Shown: piece by piece, positions 1 through 8,964 of the stretch
How positions within the stretch are numbered: position 1 is the first letter of the stretch
Layout: every line of letters begins with the position of its first letter
Origin: Aliiroseovarius sediminilitoris
Lineage (GTDB): Bacteria > Pseudomonadota > Alphaproteobacteria > Rhodobacterales > Rhodobacteraceae
NCBI RefSeq assembly: GCF_900109955.1
Contig: NZ_FOJB01000001.1
Location: forward strand, 2,108,001-2,172,000
Direction of reading: 5' to 3'
DNA length: 64,000 nucleotides
Program-made: the position numbers and the translations under genes
The notes under the pieces: generated by a model
The model's input: only the letters and a program-made list of their open reading frames with translations
What the model was told of the DNA's origin: nothing
The model's database searches: none

Positions 1-3000
1 TCGCCCAACGGCACGTCACCCTCGCCCCAAGTGTCACCGTCAATGCGGCTGCGTCTGATCCAGCGGATCACGTGGTCGCCCGACGACAGGTCGGCAGACA
101 GATGCACCGGGGCATATGGGCGCAGACCTATCCCCTTGAAGGCATGGATCTGATGCAGGAATGACGGGTCAGACAGCGGCTTGCGCGCCGGGCCAATCCG
201 GTAATGCCGGTTCAACCCACGCGCCGAGGACGCCAGTCGAACCTGCGACTGATGGCCGCCCAACAGCACGAAATAGCTGCCCACCGGCCATGTCTGCGGT
301 GCAGTCGCATCGGTGCCCGCCTGTCCCCGCAACCGCATGGTCAGATCATAAGTGCGTTCATCCACCAACGCGGCACCGGCAAACTGAAACACCTCCCAAT
401 TGTCCGGGCTGCCGTCGCCAATGACCGCAACGTTGGCACCGTTCAGCATGTCATCAACAGAGCAGGAAGCCAAAGTGCCGTCAGTCAGCGTAATCCGCAA
501 GGCCGGACCCCGGTCAATCACACCTGACGGCGCGCGTTCCAGATCCGTCCGTGTCACTCCGACGATCGATGGGTCGGTGATCATGCGATTGACAGCATAG
601 CCGTTATCCGTGACCGAGCTGTAGAGCGCCACGCGCCCCGGCCAAGGTTTGGCCGCAACAGCAATACGCGGTTGGTGCGGCACCTCGTCCCCGGTCAGGA
701 ACGGCAAATCCATGAACAGCGGAAACACAGGTGCGGGTGGGATGTAGGGCTTCACCGCAGGGGCCGGTTCGACACTGTCCGAGGGTTGAAACAATCCTGG
801 CTCAACGCGTACGGCACGCAACGTCTGAACCTCTGTGTGATCCACGTAGTCAATCCGGTATTGTTCGGTGCCCGCATCCGTCGTCAGTTCAATCACATCG
901 CCCGCCCCTTTCGACAGCTCCGACGGCGGCAGCGCAAATGTCGCCTTGTCACGTGCCACGCGGGCCTCGGATAGCCAACGTTCGACGATTGCACGCGCCT
1001 CCACACGGGTCAGGATCAGGGGGATTTCGGATGCGGCAACCGTGCGGCTGCTTTCATCCGGGAAAGTCGCTTCGACCGACCGTACGTCATAATCCCCTGC
1101 CCCCTCGACATAGGTCAACCTGACGCGCCCCGCAATCTCGGCTTCCGGGTCACGCACGCGTTCCAGCGTGGTATCGCGATCAGGCGACAGCGCCATCTTG
1201 TCAGGATCAAGCCTGTGATCTGACCGCCCGGTACGTGTCTTGAAGATAAGCACGCCTTCGCGTTCCGTCACCTCGAACCCATAGGCGAGCATCAGGGGCT
1301 GCAATGCAGCGCGCGCGCCACCGATCTGATCGACGATATAGCCGCGCACGAGGCCATAGAGCTTCGAGACATCGTATCGCACGACACCCGACCGCTCGCA
1401 TATCTCAGCCACGACAGATGCCAGCGAACGCGCCGACACCCGCCCGTTCAGCCAATGGCCGCGATCATAATTCGCCCCGTCGCTCCACAACCCCTTGCGG
1501 TTGGGAAACTGCGGAAAGGGTCGTGCATCCCACGCCCAGACATGCGCGCGGGACATGTCCAGCATTTGCACGCCGGTCGCGCTGTGGGTCGGGTTGTTGT
1601 CAACTCGCCCCCAATAGTCGTAGATCGCCCGCAGGTATTGCGCCTGGATCAGATCGTCCCGCCGCCCGTTCGAATAGCGCGGCCTGGAGCTTTCCGAGCT
1701 TTTGGGGTCCAGGAACTTGTTGGGCTGGTTGGTGCCTTTGTCGATGGCCGCACAGCCAAGCTCGGTGAACCAGAAGGGCTTCGATCCCGGCAACCAACCG
1801 GTCGGATCACTGTCGCGCACGCCGGCGACACGATTGTGATGCGACCGCTCCCACCAATTGCGCAGGTCCTTGTAGCGATAAACCCACGGCTCTCCATGTG
1901 CGCCATCGGTGATCGGGGTGCGGATCTGGAGCGTCCGGGCATCGGGTGTCTTGTAATACCAATCATACCCCTCGCCGCCCTCGATGTTGGATTGAAGATA
2001 GTCGAGATCATATATTGATCCGTGATGTGCATCAGCATGGTCAAACCCATCGCGCCAATCAGACAGCGGCATATAGTTGTCGATGCCGATGAAGTCGATC
2101 TGCGGGTGACTCCAAAGCGGGTCGAGGTGGTAAAACACGTCGCCAGACCCATCTTGAGGGTGATAGCCGAAATATTCTGACCAGTCGGCAGCATAGGAAA
2201 TCTTGGTCTCGGCCCCCAGGATCGCCCGCACATCCTGCGCCAGCGCAATCAACTGTTCGACCACCGGAAAGCTGTTGCCTGGGCCGCGAATTTGGGTCAG
2301 CGCGCGCAGCTCCGATCCGATCAGGAAGGCATCTACGCCGCCCGCAGCCGCACATAAATGGGCGTAATGCAGGATAAAGCGGCGATAGGAAAAGCCAGCC
2401 GGGCCTGAATAGCTGACCCCGTTGCCCGTCACCGAGAAATCACCTGGCTGGGCGTTGCCAAAGAACGCGGCCACCTGCGCCACCGCCCCGGCAGTGCCGT
2501 CAGGCGAGGCCACATGGCCCGGCGCATAGGATGTCGTGATCCGCCCGCGCCAGGGCAGCACCGGTTGCCCCAGATTGCCGGTCCAGGGGTCGGGCAGCGC
2601 GTTGCCCTTCATCTGCTCCATCAGGATAAACGGATAGAAGGTCGCTTTGCGCCCGTTGGACGACGCCAGCGCAATCGCTTCCATCACGGCGCGATCAGAC
2701 GGGGTGCCGCCGTAAACGGGGCGACCTTCGTCATCCTTCGGCACCAGTCCGGCTTGCCCGCGGCTCACGCCCGAGACGCTCCACGCCATGCTGTCGCCAT
2801 CTACAGCATTCTGCTCAACGCGTGGTCGTATTCCGCAATTTCCGCATCGCAGATCGTCACCAAACCACGACACTACCAAGGCCGTGTTGAGACAGTTGGG
2901 CATTTCCTGCTGCATCATACGATAGGACGTCTTGAAATCGGTCCATCCTGACGGCGTGTTCATGTTGGATCCGTCAACCGCTCCTGGCGCGCTTTTGTAA

Positions 3001-3725
3001 AACACAGGCGTTGTGGCCAAAGAGTATTCGCCCGTGCCGGGAATCAACGCCACCGCACGGGTGCCGCGTGCCACTTCCTTGGGTTGGTTGCGCTGTTCGG
3101 GGCGGAAAACCTCGAAGCTGAACTGTGGCACACGGTTGCCAAACTGTCCCAGAGGCAAGTCCTCGATCACCACATAGGCGATACCGCGATAGGCGGGCGC
3201 CTTTCCCGCGCCCTTCACAGCCTCGATTTTCGGGTCCGGCAGTTGTGTTTCTGTGCCAGGATAGACTCGCATGTTCAGATCGGTGCGCGACACCTCGTTC
3301 CCGTCGGCCCAAATCCTGCCAACACGGGTGATTTCGCCCTCGCACAGCGCAATTGCAAGGCTGATCGAATAGCTGTAGGTCGTCACCTCGGGTTCAGGCG
3401 GGGATGGCATCCCCTTGCCGCCCCCACCACCGGTCGTCGTGACCGATTCCCTGAAGCGTGTTGCCCAGATCACTTGACCACCCAAACGGGCGCGACCAAA
3501 GACCATGGGGATCGCCGCCCCTTCAGAGGCCCCCGTCAAACGCATCCGGTCCACTTTGCCGGTTTCGACCGGTTCGGATCCTTCGCCCAAAATTCGATTG
3601 TCGATCACCTGACCGACGGTGGCCCCGATGGCCTTGCCAATCACCACCGATGACAGACCAAGAACACCACCACCGATCGAGGCCCCGGCGGCTGCACCGA
3701 CTGCGGATAATAAGATCGTTGCCAT
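1..3725 (-). CDS. GTA baseplate megatron/host-specificity protein g15 (TIM-barrel-like), 3' end outside window
   Basis: This is an open frame of more than 1240 codons with no stop before the window edge. It starts at the ATG that overlaps the g14 stop (TGATG). The N terminus is a Gly/Ala-rich hydrophobic stretch. The middle (about residues 400-750) reads like the GTA TIM-barrel glycoside-hydrolase-like domain, with DFIGIDNYMPLSDWRDG and KPFWFTELGCAAIDKGTN resembling the two active-site acid strands of that fold. The rest is the phage-tail-like C-terminal half. In RcGTA this protein forms the tail tip and is thought to help penetrate the recipient envelope. The frame stays open across the whole stretch, so the gene looks intact up to the edge. 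Confidence 0.93.
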   Translation of the reverse strand, partial: MATILLSAVGAAAGASIGGGVLGLSSVVIGKAIGATVGQVIDNRILGEGSEPVETGKVDRMRLTGASEGAAIPMVFGRARLGGQVIWATRFRESVTTTGGGGGKGMPSPPEPEVTTYSYSISLAIALCEGEITRVGRIWADGNEVSRTDLNMRVYPGTETQLPDPKIEAVKGAGKAPAYRGIAYVVIEDLPLGQFGNRVPQFSFEVFRPEQRNQPKEVARGTRAVALIPGTGEYSLATTPVFYKSAPGAVDGSNMNTPSGWTDFKTSYRMMQQEMPNCLNTALVVSWFGDDLRCGNCGIRPRVEQNAVDGDSMAWSVSGVSRGQAGLVPKDDEGRPVYGGTPSDRAVMEAIALASSNGRKATFYPFILMEQMKGNALPDPWTGNLGQPVLPWRGRITTSYAPGHVASPDGTAGAVAQVAAFFGNAQPGDFSVTGNGVSYSGPAGFSYRRFILHYAHLCAAAGGVDAFLIGSELRALTQIRGPGNSFPVVEQLIALAQDVRAILGAETKISYAADWSEYFGYHPQDGSGDVFYHLDPLWSHPQIDFIGIDNYMPLSDWRDGFDHADAHHGSIYDLDYLQSNIEGGEGYDWYYKTPDARTLQIRTPITDGAHGEPWVYRYKDLRNWWERSHHNRVAGVRDSDPTGWLPGSKPFWFTELGCAAIDKGTNQPNKFLDPKSSESSRPRYSNGRRDDLIQAQYLRAIYDYWGRVDNNPTHSATGVQMLDMSRAHVWAWDARPFPQFPNRKGLWSDGANYDRGHWLNGRVSARSLASVVAEICERSGVVRYDVSKLYGLVRGYIVDQIGGARAALQPLMLAYGFEVTEREGVLIFKTRTGRSDHRLDPDKMALSPDRDTTLERVRDPEAEIAGRVRLTYVEGAGDYDVRSVEATFPDESSRTVAASEIPLILTRVEARAIVERWLSEARVARDKATFALPPSELSKGAGDVIELTTDAGTEQYRIDYVDHTEVQTLRAVRVEPGLFQPSDSVEPAPAVKPYIPPAPVFPLFMDLPFLTGDEVPHQPRIAVAAKPWPGRVALYSSVTDNGYAVNRMITDPSIVGVTRTDLERAPSGVIDRGPALRITLTDGTLASCSVDDMLNGANVAVIGDGSPDNWEVFQFAGAALVDERTYDLTMRLRGQAGTDATAPQTWPVGSYFVLLGGHQSQVRLASSARGLNRHYRIGPARKPLSDPSFLHQIHAFKGIGLRPYAPVHLSADLSSGDHVIRWIRRSRIDGDTWGEGDVPLG

Positions 3726-4171
3726 CAGTTGGTCCTTTCAGGAAATGCAAAACTCGCCACGATGCGGCGGGCCCATGGGGCAGAAAGTGAGTTCTCGACC
3801 ACGCCGTGGCTCGCGTAGGCGTGGATAAATGTCGGTGAGGCATCAGTGCCCGTCAGAATGCCCAAATGCTTTGCGACGGCGCCGCCTTGCATTCGAAACA
3901 GCAGCACGTCTCCGGGTCGGGCTGCCCGGATCGGGCATTCGACCAAATGCTGGCGGGCAGCATCCCATAGAACCTCCGCCCGGGCGGCTTCGGACCAGTC
4001 AGCGGTATAGGCAGGCACCAAGGCAGGCTCACCGCCCAGCACGGCACGCCAGATACCGCGGATCAACCCAAGACAATCACACCCGCAACCCCGGCACGAC
4101 GCCTGATGCACATAAGGCGTGCCGATCCAGCGCCGTGCCTCTGACACGACCTGTTGCTGCAATCGGGACAT
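3725..4171 (-). CDS. GTA NlpC/P60-family peptidase g14
   Basis: This 148-aa protein is probably a tail-associated peptidoglycan peptidase that opens the recipient cell wall during DNA delivery. The NlpC/P60 nucleophile motif is visible as GCDCLGLIRG (Cys33 by this start). A following PGDVLLFRMQG turn and KHLGIL give the catalytic His region. The start is set at the ATG immediately after the g13 stop (TGATATG). A longer in-frame extension to 4285 would lie entirely inside g13 and is disfavoured. The stop overlaps the g15 start by one base. Family assignment is confident; the peptidase role is known from the family, not shown here. Confidence 0.92.
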   Translation of the reverse strand: MSRLQQQVVSEARRWIGTPYVHQASCRGCGCDCLGLIRGIWRAVLGGEPALVPAYTADWSEAARAEVLWDAARQHLVECPIRAARPGDVLLFRMQGGAVAKHLGILTGTDASPTFIHAYASHGVVENSLSAPWARRIVASFAFPERTN

Positions 4172-4172
4172 A

Positions 4173-5135
4173 TCAATCACCCGAGTTGGGGACGAATGGG
4201 TTGGTCTCGTCCCCGCCCAGAACCGACCAATCGGGCAGTTCATTCGTTTCGCGCGCGTCTCCGCCATCATTCTTTCCATGCCCAACGGGATAGGACATCA
4301 ACCAATCCTCACCGGGAATGTCGGGAAAGCCGCGAAAGTTGCGGAAGTTGTTGAACTTGACCCGGCAAGTCGTCGGCAGCTTGTCACACCCCGCTTCCAG
4401 ACGGACCATGTCACCCGACACCATACGCTCGCGAATGGACTCCCACAGTTCGATTGTCCGCGCACCATTCGCGCCTGTGCGATCATTCTTGATAAGACCG
4501 GTCAGATCCTTGGCAGCACCGGTCAGCACGGTGAACCTGCCTCGTTCGAACCAGCGATTTGGGTAAAGGGACATGTCGGCAAACTGAAAAGTGGTTTCGC
4601 TCGTGTTATCAACCACCGGCAATTCCAACTGGTATCCTGACTGGCTCAGATTGAACCGGCACGCGCCGTCGCCAAGCACCGCGGAACAAGGCATCTGATA
4701 GACGCGACCTTGCGGCTGGTTCAGCTTTTCGGACAACCCGTTCAACTCGGCACGAAACCCACCTGCCTCGCGGGCCAGTTCACCTACGGTGCCGCGAAAC
4801 CGCAAAAACCGCTGGCTTGTATCGCTCCAATTGACCAGCCATGCTTCCACCTCGGCCCCGTCATACCGCCCAGCGCGAATGTCTTTTTCGGTGATTGACG
4901 CGTCATTCAGCACGCCCAACGCCTCCGTATTGTCAACGGACAGACCGGTCGTCTGGCTCAGTGCTTGGGCGGTCATGCCAGTATCGGCGCGGTAGCTTAG
5001 ATTGTCGATCACCAGATCAAGATCATGATCGGTAAACCCGTGAACCACCCCGTCGCGCCGCGTGACTTTCCAACACCGCGCAATTGTGGTGACACCCTGA
5101 CCCAGATGGGCCTCAAGCTCAGGAGACAACGCCAT
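4173..5135 (-). CDS. GTA tail hub protein g13 (DUF2163/BR0599 family)
   Basis: This 320-aa protein belongs to the phage conserved hypothetical BR0599/DUF2163 family. In RcGTA it is the baseplate hub between the distal tail protein and the megatron g15. Two cysteine pairs occur in the C-terminal part, in PCSAVLGDGACRFN and GCDKLPTTCRVKFNNFRNF. That arrangement resembles the four cysteines binding an iron-sulphur cluster in lambda gpL and the GTA hub, so a cluster is inferred. The ATG overlaps the g12 stop (TGATG). Length is normal for the family. Confidence 0.93.
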   Translation of the reverse strand: MALSPELEAHLGQGVTTIARCWKVTRRDGVVHGFTDHDLDLVIDNLSYRADTGMTAQALSQTTGLSVDNTEALGVLNDASITEKDIRAGRYDGAEVEAWLVNWSDTSQRFLRFRGTVGELAREAGGFRAELNGLSEKLNQPQGRVYQMPCSAVLGDGACRFNLSQSGYQLELPVVDNTSETTFQFADMSLYPNRWFERGRFTVLTGAAKDLTGLIKNDRTGANGARTIELWESIRERMVSGDMVRLEAGCDKLPTTCRVKFNNFRNFRGFPDIPGEDWLMSYPVGHGKNDGGDARETNELPDWSVLGGDETNPFVPNSGD

Positions 5136-5767
5136 CAGACCCGCACCTCCACCACCGGCACATTGGGAGCATCGCCCGCCTGGAACGACGCAACCGACGT
5201 ATGGATGCGGTCCGTGTCGAAGCGAACCGGCACGTCAAATTCATAGCCCGCCGTGACTTCGGCCCCGGTTTCGGGGGCGGTCATGAAGGTGACGCGTCCC
5301 GTGGTGTAATCAACGGTGAAATGCGTGCCTTCGCTCAGGGGATCCCCTTTCAGCCCCAGCTTGACCGTGCCTTCAACCGGTTTCTGAATGGGGCGCGCGT
5401 AAGTTTCCTCGCCCGACCGATAGGTCTTGAGCAACGGGAATTCCACCGTTTCACCATCCCCCCAAGCGATGATCTGATCGGTATATTCCGGGGGTTTTGA
5501 CGGCAGGCCGCTCTTATAGTCCGACCAGTCTTTCCAGCGAAATCCAGTAAGCTGACCGCGCCGTGCCTCGAAGAACGAGATCAGCGTTTCCACATCATCA
5601 AGAGAGCGCATTCCAATGCCCGCGTCATAGCGGCGACGCGAATGTTCCCACGGCGTGTTGCGTTCTTCGAACCCGTTCGCCAGGGTCACTACCTCGGTGC
5701 GCCGTTCCGGGCCGCCAACGGACCCAAAGCTCAGATTTGCCGGAAACCGGACCTCGTGAAAAGACAT
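5135..5767 (-). CDS. GTA distal tail protein g12 (DUF2460, TIGR02217 type)
   Basis: This 210-aa protein has the family opening MSFHEVRFPANLSFGSVGGPERRTE cut here to its first features: FHEVRFP, then SFGSVGGPERRTEV and a later GMRSLDDVETLISFFEARRG. It is the DUF2460 family, which forms the distal tail ring in GTA and siphophage-like particles. The start is supported by a GGAGG ribosome site about nine bases upstream. Its stop shares one base with the g13 start. No oddities were seen. Confidence 0.92.
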   Translation of the reverse strand: MSFHEVRFPANLSFGSVGGPERRTEVVTLANGFEERNTPWEHSRRRYDAGIGMRSLDDVETLISFFEARRGQLTGFRWKDWSDYKSGLPSKPPEYTDQIIAWGDGETVEFPLLKTYRSGEETYARPIQKPVEGTVKLGLKGDPLSEGTHFTVDYTTGRVTFMTAPETGAEVTAGYEFDVPVRFDTDRIHTSVASFQAGDAPNVPVVEVRV

Positions 5768-5802
5768 GGGCGAAACCCTCCTCGGTTGGAAATGACTGCG
5801 AA

Positions 5803-6456
5803 TTAGCGGTGGCGCTGGCCACGCGACAGTGCGCGTGACATCTGCGCGGCGATCTGGCTTTGCGATCGCCGGAACCCCTCAACGTCTGGGGTTGAGATGT
5901 TCATCGTGATGTTGACCGGGCGACCACCGCCGCCGGTTTGCACGCCCAAGCGACCGTCAGCACCGCGTGCCAGTGGCATGATCGCCTCTGGCCCCGCTTC
6001 GCCCATCAATCCTGTTGCTCCGCGCATGGGAAATGTCGTCGCGCTTGAAACAACGCCACCCTTTGCGAAGGGCACAACACGTCCCTGCGCAAACGCCCCG
6101 CCCTTCTCAAAGGGCCAGAAAGCGTTGGTAACAGCCCCCACTGCCTGCCCCAAAATGTCGCCGAAATGTCCGGCCACGGGTTTGATCGCGGCATTATAGG
6201 CGGCCTGCGACATCGATTGCGCCACATCCTTCAGCGCGTCCGACAGCTTCATGCCGTCAAACACCAACCCATCAAATGCCTTTCGAAGGCCCGAGGAAAT
6301 ACCAGACGACAAAGTGTTCACATCCGCGCTCAGATCCGAAACAGTCGAGTGCATGCCCTTCAGTTCGAAGACGAACCCGGCGGTCATCGCCTGTGCCCCA
6401 CCCAGCGCTGTTTCCAGCGCATCCAACTGTTCATCAAAGCTGTCCAGTCCCGTCAT
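5803..6456 (-). CDS. GTA tail tape measure protein g11
   Basis: This 217-aa protein resembles phage tail tape measure C-terminal regions. An N-terminal helical part (about residues 1-75) is followed by a Gly/Phe-rich section with GGAFAQGRVVPFAKGGVVS and GLMGEAGPEAIMPLARG, the conserved PEAIMPL motif of tape-measure proteins. It is very short for a tape measure, as expected for the short-tailed GTA particle. ATG at 6456 (TGATG overlap with g10.1) is preferred over the in-frame TTG just upstream. It sets tail length and probably helps DNA passage. Confidence 0.9.
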   Translation of the reverse strand: MTGLDSFDEQLDALETALGGAQAMTAGFVFELKGMHSTVSDLSADVNTLSSGISSGLRKAFDGLVFDGMKLSDALKDVAQSMSQAAYNAAIKPVAGHFGDILGQAVGAVTNAFWPFEKGGAFAQGRVVPFAKGGVVSSATTFPMRGATGLMGEAGPEAIMPLARGADGRLGVQTGGGGRPVNITMNISTPDVEGFRRSQSQIAAQMSRALSRGQRHR

Positions 6457-6674
6457 CAATCAACTCCTTCCATTGGGCTTTTCCGCACATCCGGAAACGC
6501 TTTTGCCAATTCTTCCAGCCGCGCGCGCAGGCATGGCGCGGGTTGACCATCAAGCCCAGCCATCACGATCAGTTCGATCGGTGTCAGCGCCCAGAACTGA
6601 TCCGGGCGCAACCCCAGCCGCCCCAACCCCAGCCGCATCAGGCCGCACCAGTCGAAGGCGAAACCAGAGGTCAC
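6456..6674 (-). CDS. GTA tail assembly chaperone-like protein g10.1 (TIGR02216 type)
   Basis: This 72-aa protein has the conserved frame FDWCGLMRLGLGRLGLRPDQ and FWALTPIEL typical of the small phage protein between g10 and the tape measure in GTA clusters. It starts with GTG overlapping the g10 stop (GTGA), so it is probably translationally coupled. By position next to the tape measure it is likely a tail assembly chaperone. That role is inferred from location, not from a recognised motif. Confidence 0.85.
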   Translation of the reverse strand: MTSGFAFDWCGLMRLGLGRLGLRPDQFWALTPIELIVMAGLDGQPAPCLRARLEELAKAFPDVRKSPMEGVD

Positions 6675-7003
6675 GAATGCGACTCGCCAGCGGTGGGAGT
6701 GGCGAAGGCGCGGCTAAGAAGCTGTCCTGCGGCCTGCGCGGCACGAACAGGACCACCCGCAATTTCAGCGGCTAAAAGATCCTGCGCCCGCCCCTGCCAG
6801 CCCCCGCCCCGAAGACCGGCGACGATCAGGGACAGCACATCCCGGCTTGAAAATGCGCCGCGCTCAAACCGTTCCACCAACCCGATGATCGTGTCTTCGC
6901 CCAGTTGCGTTTCCAATTCAGCCAGTGCCCCAAGCGTCAGCTTCATCACATGCGGCGTGCCGTCTATTTCCAGCGTGACCTCACCTGTCCATGGGTTCGC
7001 CAT
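6671..7003 (-). CDS. GTA gp10 family protein
   Basis: This 110-aa protein has the pattern of GTA g10: a beta-strand start (MANPWTGEVTLEIDG), then LTLGALAELETQLGEDTI and an alpha-helical C terminus with LIVAGLRGGGW. It probably works with g10.1 as a tail assembly chaperone, since the pair overlap and sit between the major tail protein and the tape measure. ATG at 7003 is chosen. A GTG at 7009 overlapping the g9 stop is the alternative and would add two residues. No clear Shine-Dalgarno distinguishes them. Confidence 0.88.
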   Translation of the reverse strand: MANPWTGEVTLEIDGTPHVMKLTLGALAELETQLGEDTIIGLVERFERGAFSSRDVLSLIVAGLRGGGWQGRAQDLLAAEIAGGPVRAAQAAGQLLSRAFATPTAGESHS

Positions 7004-7005
7004 GA

Positions 7006-7419
7006 TCACAACGCCGTAAAGCTGAGTTCACCGGCCGAGGCCATTGACAGTTCATATGTCGCCTCGCCATTGTGCGACCCGGCATATTCGACCGAGGTGA
7101 TCATGAACGGGCCTTCGACGACGCCGAAATCGGGCACAATCACCTGGAAATCCGGCACCTCGTTGTCAAAGAAGATCTGACGCGCCCGTTCGTCTGTGGT
7201 GGCATCCTTGAACACGCCCGAGCCCGAGATCGAGGCGGATTTCACACCGGCCCCGCCCAGTAATTCACGCCAGCCGCCGGTGCTTTCCAGACTGGTCACA
7301 TCAACACTTTCCGCGTTGAAGCTCAGGCGTGTGGCCCGAAGGCCTGCAATAGTCTCGAACACACCGCTGCCGGTCATGTCGAGCTTGATCAAAAGGTCCT
7401 TGCCGTTTTGCGCAGCCAT
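7006..7419 (-). CDS. GTA major tail protein g9 (TP901-1 family)
   Basis: This 137-aa protein belongs to the TP901-1 type major tail tube family. Features are MAAQNGKDLLIKLD at the start, an RATRLSFNAESVDVTSLES segment and a central GVKSASISGSGVFKD strand pair, all typical of tail-tube beta barrels. It polymerises into the tail tube in GTA. It is followed 2-5 bases later by g10. Length is as expected. Confidence 0.92.
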   Translation of the reverse strand: MAAQNGKDLLIKLDMTGSGVFETIAGLRATRLSFNAESVDVTSLESTGGWRELLGGAGVKSASISGSGVFKDATTDERARQIFFDNEVPDFQVIVPDFGVVEGPFMITSVEYAGSHNGEATYELSMASAGELSFTAL

Positions 7420-7441
7420 GGGATCACTCCGTAGTTAAGGG

Positions 7442-7852
7442 TTAGTCGTCTTGAACGCGCGCGCGGAAAAACAGATCGATCCGACGGATATCGGCGTCTT
7501 CGACCCGCCGCGCCCGCGCGCGATGGAAATTCAGGTAAACAAGCTGGCCCCGTGCCAGTGTCAGCGTCGCATCCACCAAAGCATCGTTGACGGCGGCGGC
7601 CACCTCTTTGGCGGTTTGAAAGCCTGCTTCATCCGTGACCACACTGACCGTGATCTCGTGCAGGGCACCGTATCCGGTCATGTCCGACCGTTCACGCACG
7701 TCTTCAGGGCCAAGGCTGACATAGGTTCCGGTGATGATCCCTGCCGGCACCGCATCATAGATCGCACCGGTCACAAGCGTCGACAGGATCGCATCCGCAG
7801 TCAGCTGCTGGTACACGGCCTCTTGCAAGGCCGCTGAGACTCCATAACTCAT
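7442..7852 (-). CDS. GTA tail terminator-like protein g8 (DUF3168)
   Basis: This 136-aa protein is of the DUF3168 family: an N-terminal helix (ALQEAVYQQLTAD), IYDAVP, YVSLGPEDVRERSD and a C-terminal RRIDLFFRARVQDD. DUF3168 proteins are siphophage tail terminators capping the tail tube at the head junction. Its ATG overlaps the g7 stop (ATGA), so g7 and g8 are probably coupled. The role is inferred from family and position. Confidence 0.9.
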   Translation of the reverse strand: MSYGVSAALQEAVYQQLTADAILSTLVTGAIYDAVPAGIITGTYVSLGPEDVRERSDMTGYGALHEITVSVVTDEAGFQTAKEVAAAVNDALVDATLTLARGQLVYLNFHRARARRVEDADIRRIDLFFRARVQDD

Positions 7853-8187
7853 GCCGACACCTCCTCTTGTGCGAAACAGGTCAGGTAATGTGCGCCCACG
7901 TCGGCCTCGGTCACAGCCAGGATGCGAAACAGGCGCGATCCAGCTCGGAACCGTTGATCCGGCTCGGGACGTGACGGGGCGCCATCCGGTGCGGCCCGCA
8001 CAGTGATGCGAAACGCGATGGTTGATACCGTGGCAAGACCTGCCGCACGTTCACGACCGGTGCGCGGCTTGATCTCCGCCCAAAGCTCCCCTACAGCCTG
8101 CCAGCTTTGGGTGAAGCCACCCGCACCATCCGGTGTGCGCACCGGTGCCTCAAGGGTCAGCTTGCGGTTCAGAACCGGCCGCTTCAT
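7849..8187 (-). CDS. GTA head-tail adaptor g7 (phage head-tail joining family)
   Basis: This 112-aa protein reads as the SPP1 gp16-like head closure family: KLTLEAPVRTPDGAGGF, a W-rich AVGELWAEIKPRTGRE, then RFRAGSRLFRILAVTEAD. It is expected to seal the portal and connect head and tail. The start is the ATG in the ATGA overlap with g6. A longer frame upstream to 8259 lies inside g6 and lacks family resemblance, so it was trimmed. Confidence 0.9.
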   Translation of the reverse strand: MKRPVLNRKLTLEAPVRTPDGAGGFTQSWQAVGELWAEIKPRTGRERAAGLATVSTIAFRITVRAAPDGAPSRPEPDQRFRAGSRLFRILAVTEADVGAHYLTCFAQEEVSA

Positions 8188-8795
8188 CGGGCACCTCCGC
8201 CGCCAAACAAGCGCACTGTGCGATAGCGTTGGATCAACGCGGCAACGGCGGACGGCCATTGGCTTTGCCCCAGCCCAGCGCCGCCGGTATCCGTGCGATT
8301 CTCATAATAGGTCGCAGCCAGAAGCATCACGGCCTGTGCCAAATCGCCGGGCATATCCGCCCAATCCGCGCCGAACCCGGCCTCGAACCCGATCACCACC
8401 TGCCCTCCGACGGGGATGGCCGGCAAGCACAGCCCGGTCGACACTAGCCGGGGCCGGTGCATATCGGGTTCCAACACATAGCGGGTGGTGTTGATCACCT
8501 CTTCGCCAGCAAGGCGGTCAATAATCTTCAGACTGGTGATTTGGCTGACTGGGGCCACCGGCAGCGCCTGTGTGGCCAGATCGCGCCAGGCGCTCAACGT
8601 CCAGGTAAAGCTGCGGGACAAAAGGATCTTTCCGGTGCGCGCCTCAATGGCGGCGACAGCCGCCCTCAGGTAGCTTTCCAGCACGGCATCCTGCACCCCG
8701 TCATCGGCAAACCCGGTGCCCAGCCGCAAGTGGTCCTTGAATTGGGCGACCGGAAGGACCGCGCCCGGCACAGTGGTCTGCTCGACTAACATCAT
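8184..8795 (-). CDS. GTA head-tail connector g6 (phiE125 gp8 type)
   Basis: This 203-aa protein is of the phage conserved TIGR02215/phiE125 gp8 family, the adaptor ring bound to the portal. Visible elements are VAQFKDHLRLG near the N terminus, YLRAAVAAIEARTGKILLSRSF, and near the end AVMLLAATYYENRTD. A GGAG ribosome site lies nine bases before the tandem ATG start. A 169-bp gap with a hairpin separates it from the capsid gene, the largest internal gap between g5 and g15. Confidence 0.9.
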   Translation of the reverse strand: MMLVEQTTVPGAVLPVAQFKDHLRLGTGFADDGVQDAVLESYLRAAVAAIEARTGKILLSRSFTWTLSAWRDLATQALPVAPVSQITSLKIIDRLAGEEVINTTRYVLEPDMHRPRLVSTGLCLPAIPVGGQVVIGFEAGFGADWADMPGDLAQAVMLLAATYYENRTDTGGAGLGQSQWPSAVAALIQRYRTVRLFGGGGAR

Positions 8796-8850
8796 GGATC
8801 ATCTCCGAAATTCGGGCCCCTCACGTCACTTGAAATAGGGTGGGCGCGCA

Positions 8851-8871
8851 CCGTCCGCGTTGCTCGGACGG
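8851..8871 (-). terminator. Hairpin in the g5-g6 gap, possible attenuator or mRNA processing/stability element
   Basis: A perfect 7-bp stem CCGTCCG/CGGACGG with a 7-nt loop (cgttgct) sits in the gap downstream of the capsid gene and upstream of g6. There is no U-run after it on the minus strand, so it is not a classic intrinsic terminator. It could set capsid versus connector dosage by partial termination or by protecting the upstream mRNA 3' end. This role is inference. Confidence 0.4.
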
Positions 8872-8964
8872 AGGGGGAGCAGCTAGACAACACGGGGTGA
8901 GGCCGGCGCGCGCCCGGTCCCGCACCCGCCCGTAAGGCGTTGTGCGGGTCTCGGGTTCAGGCTC

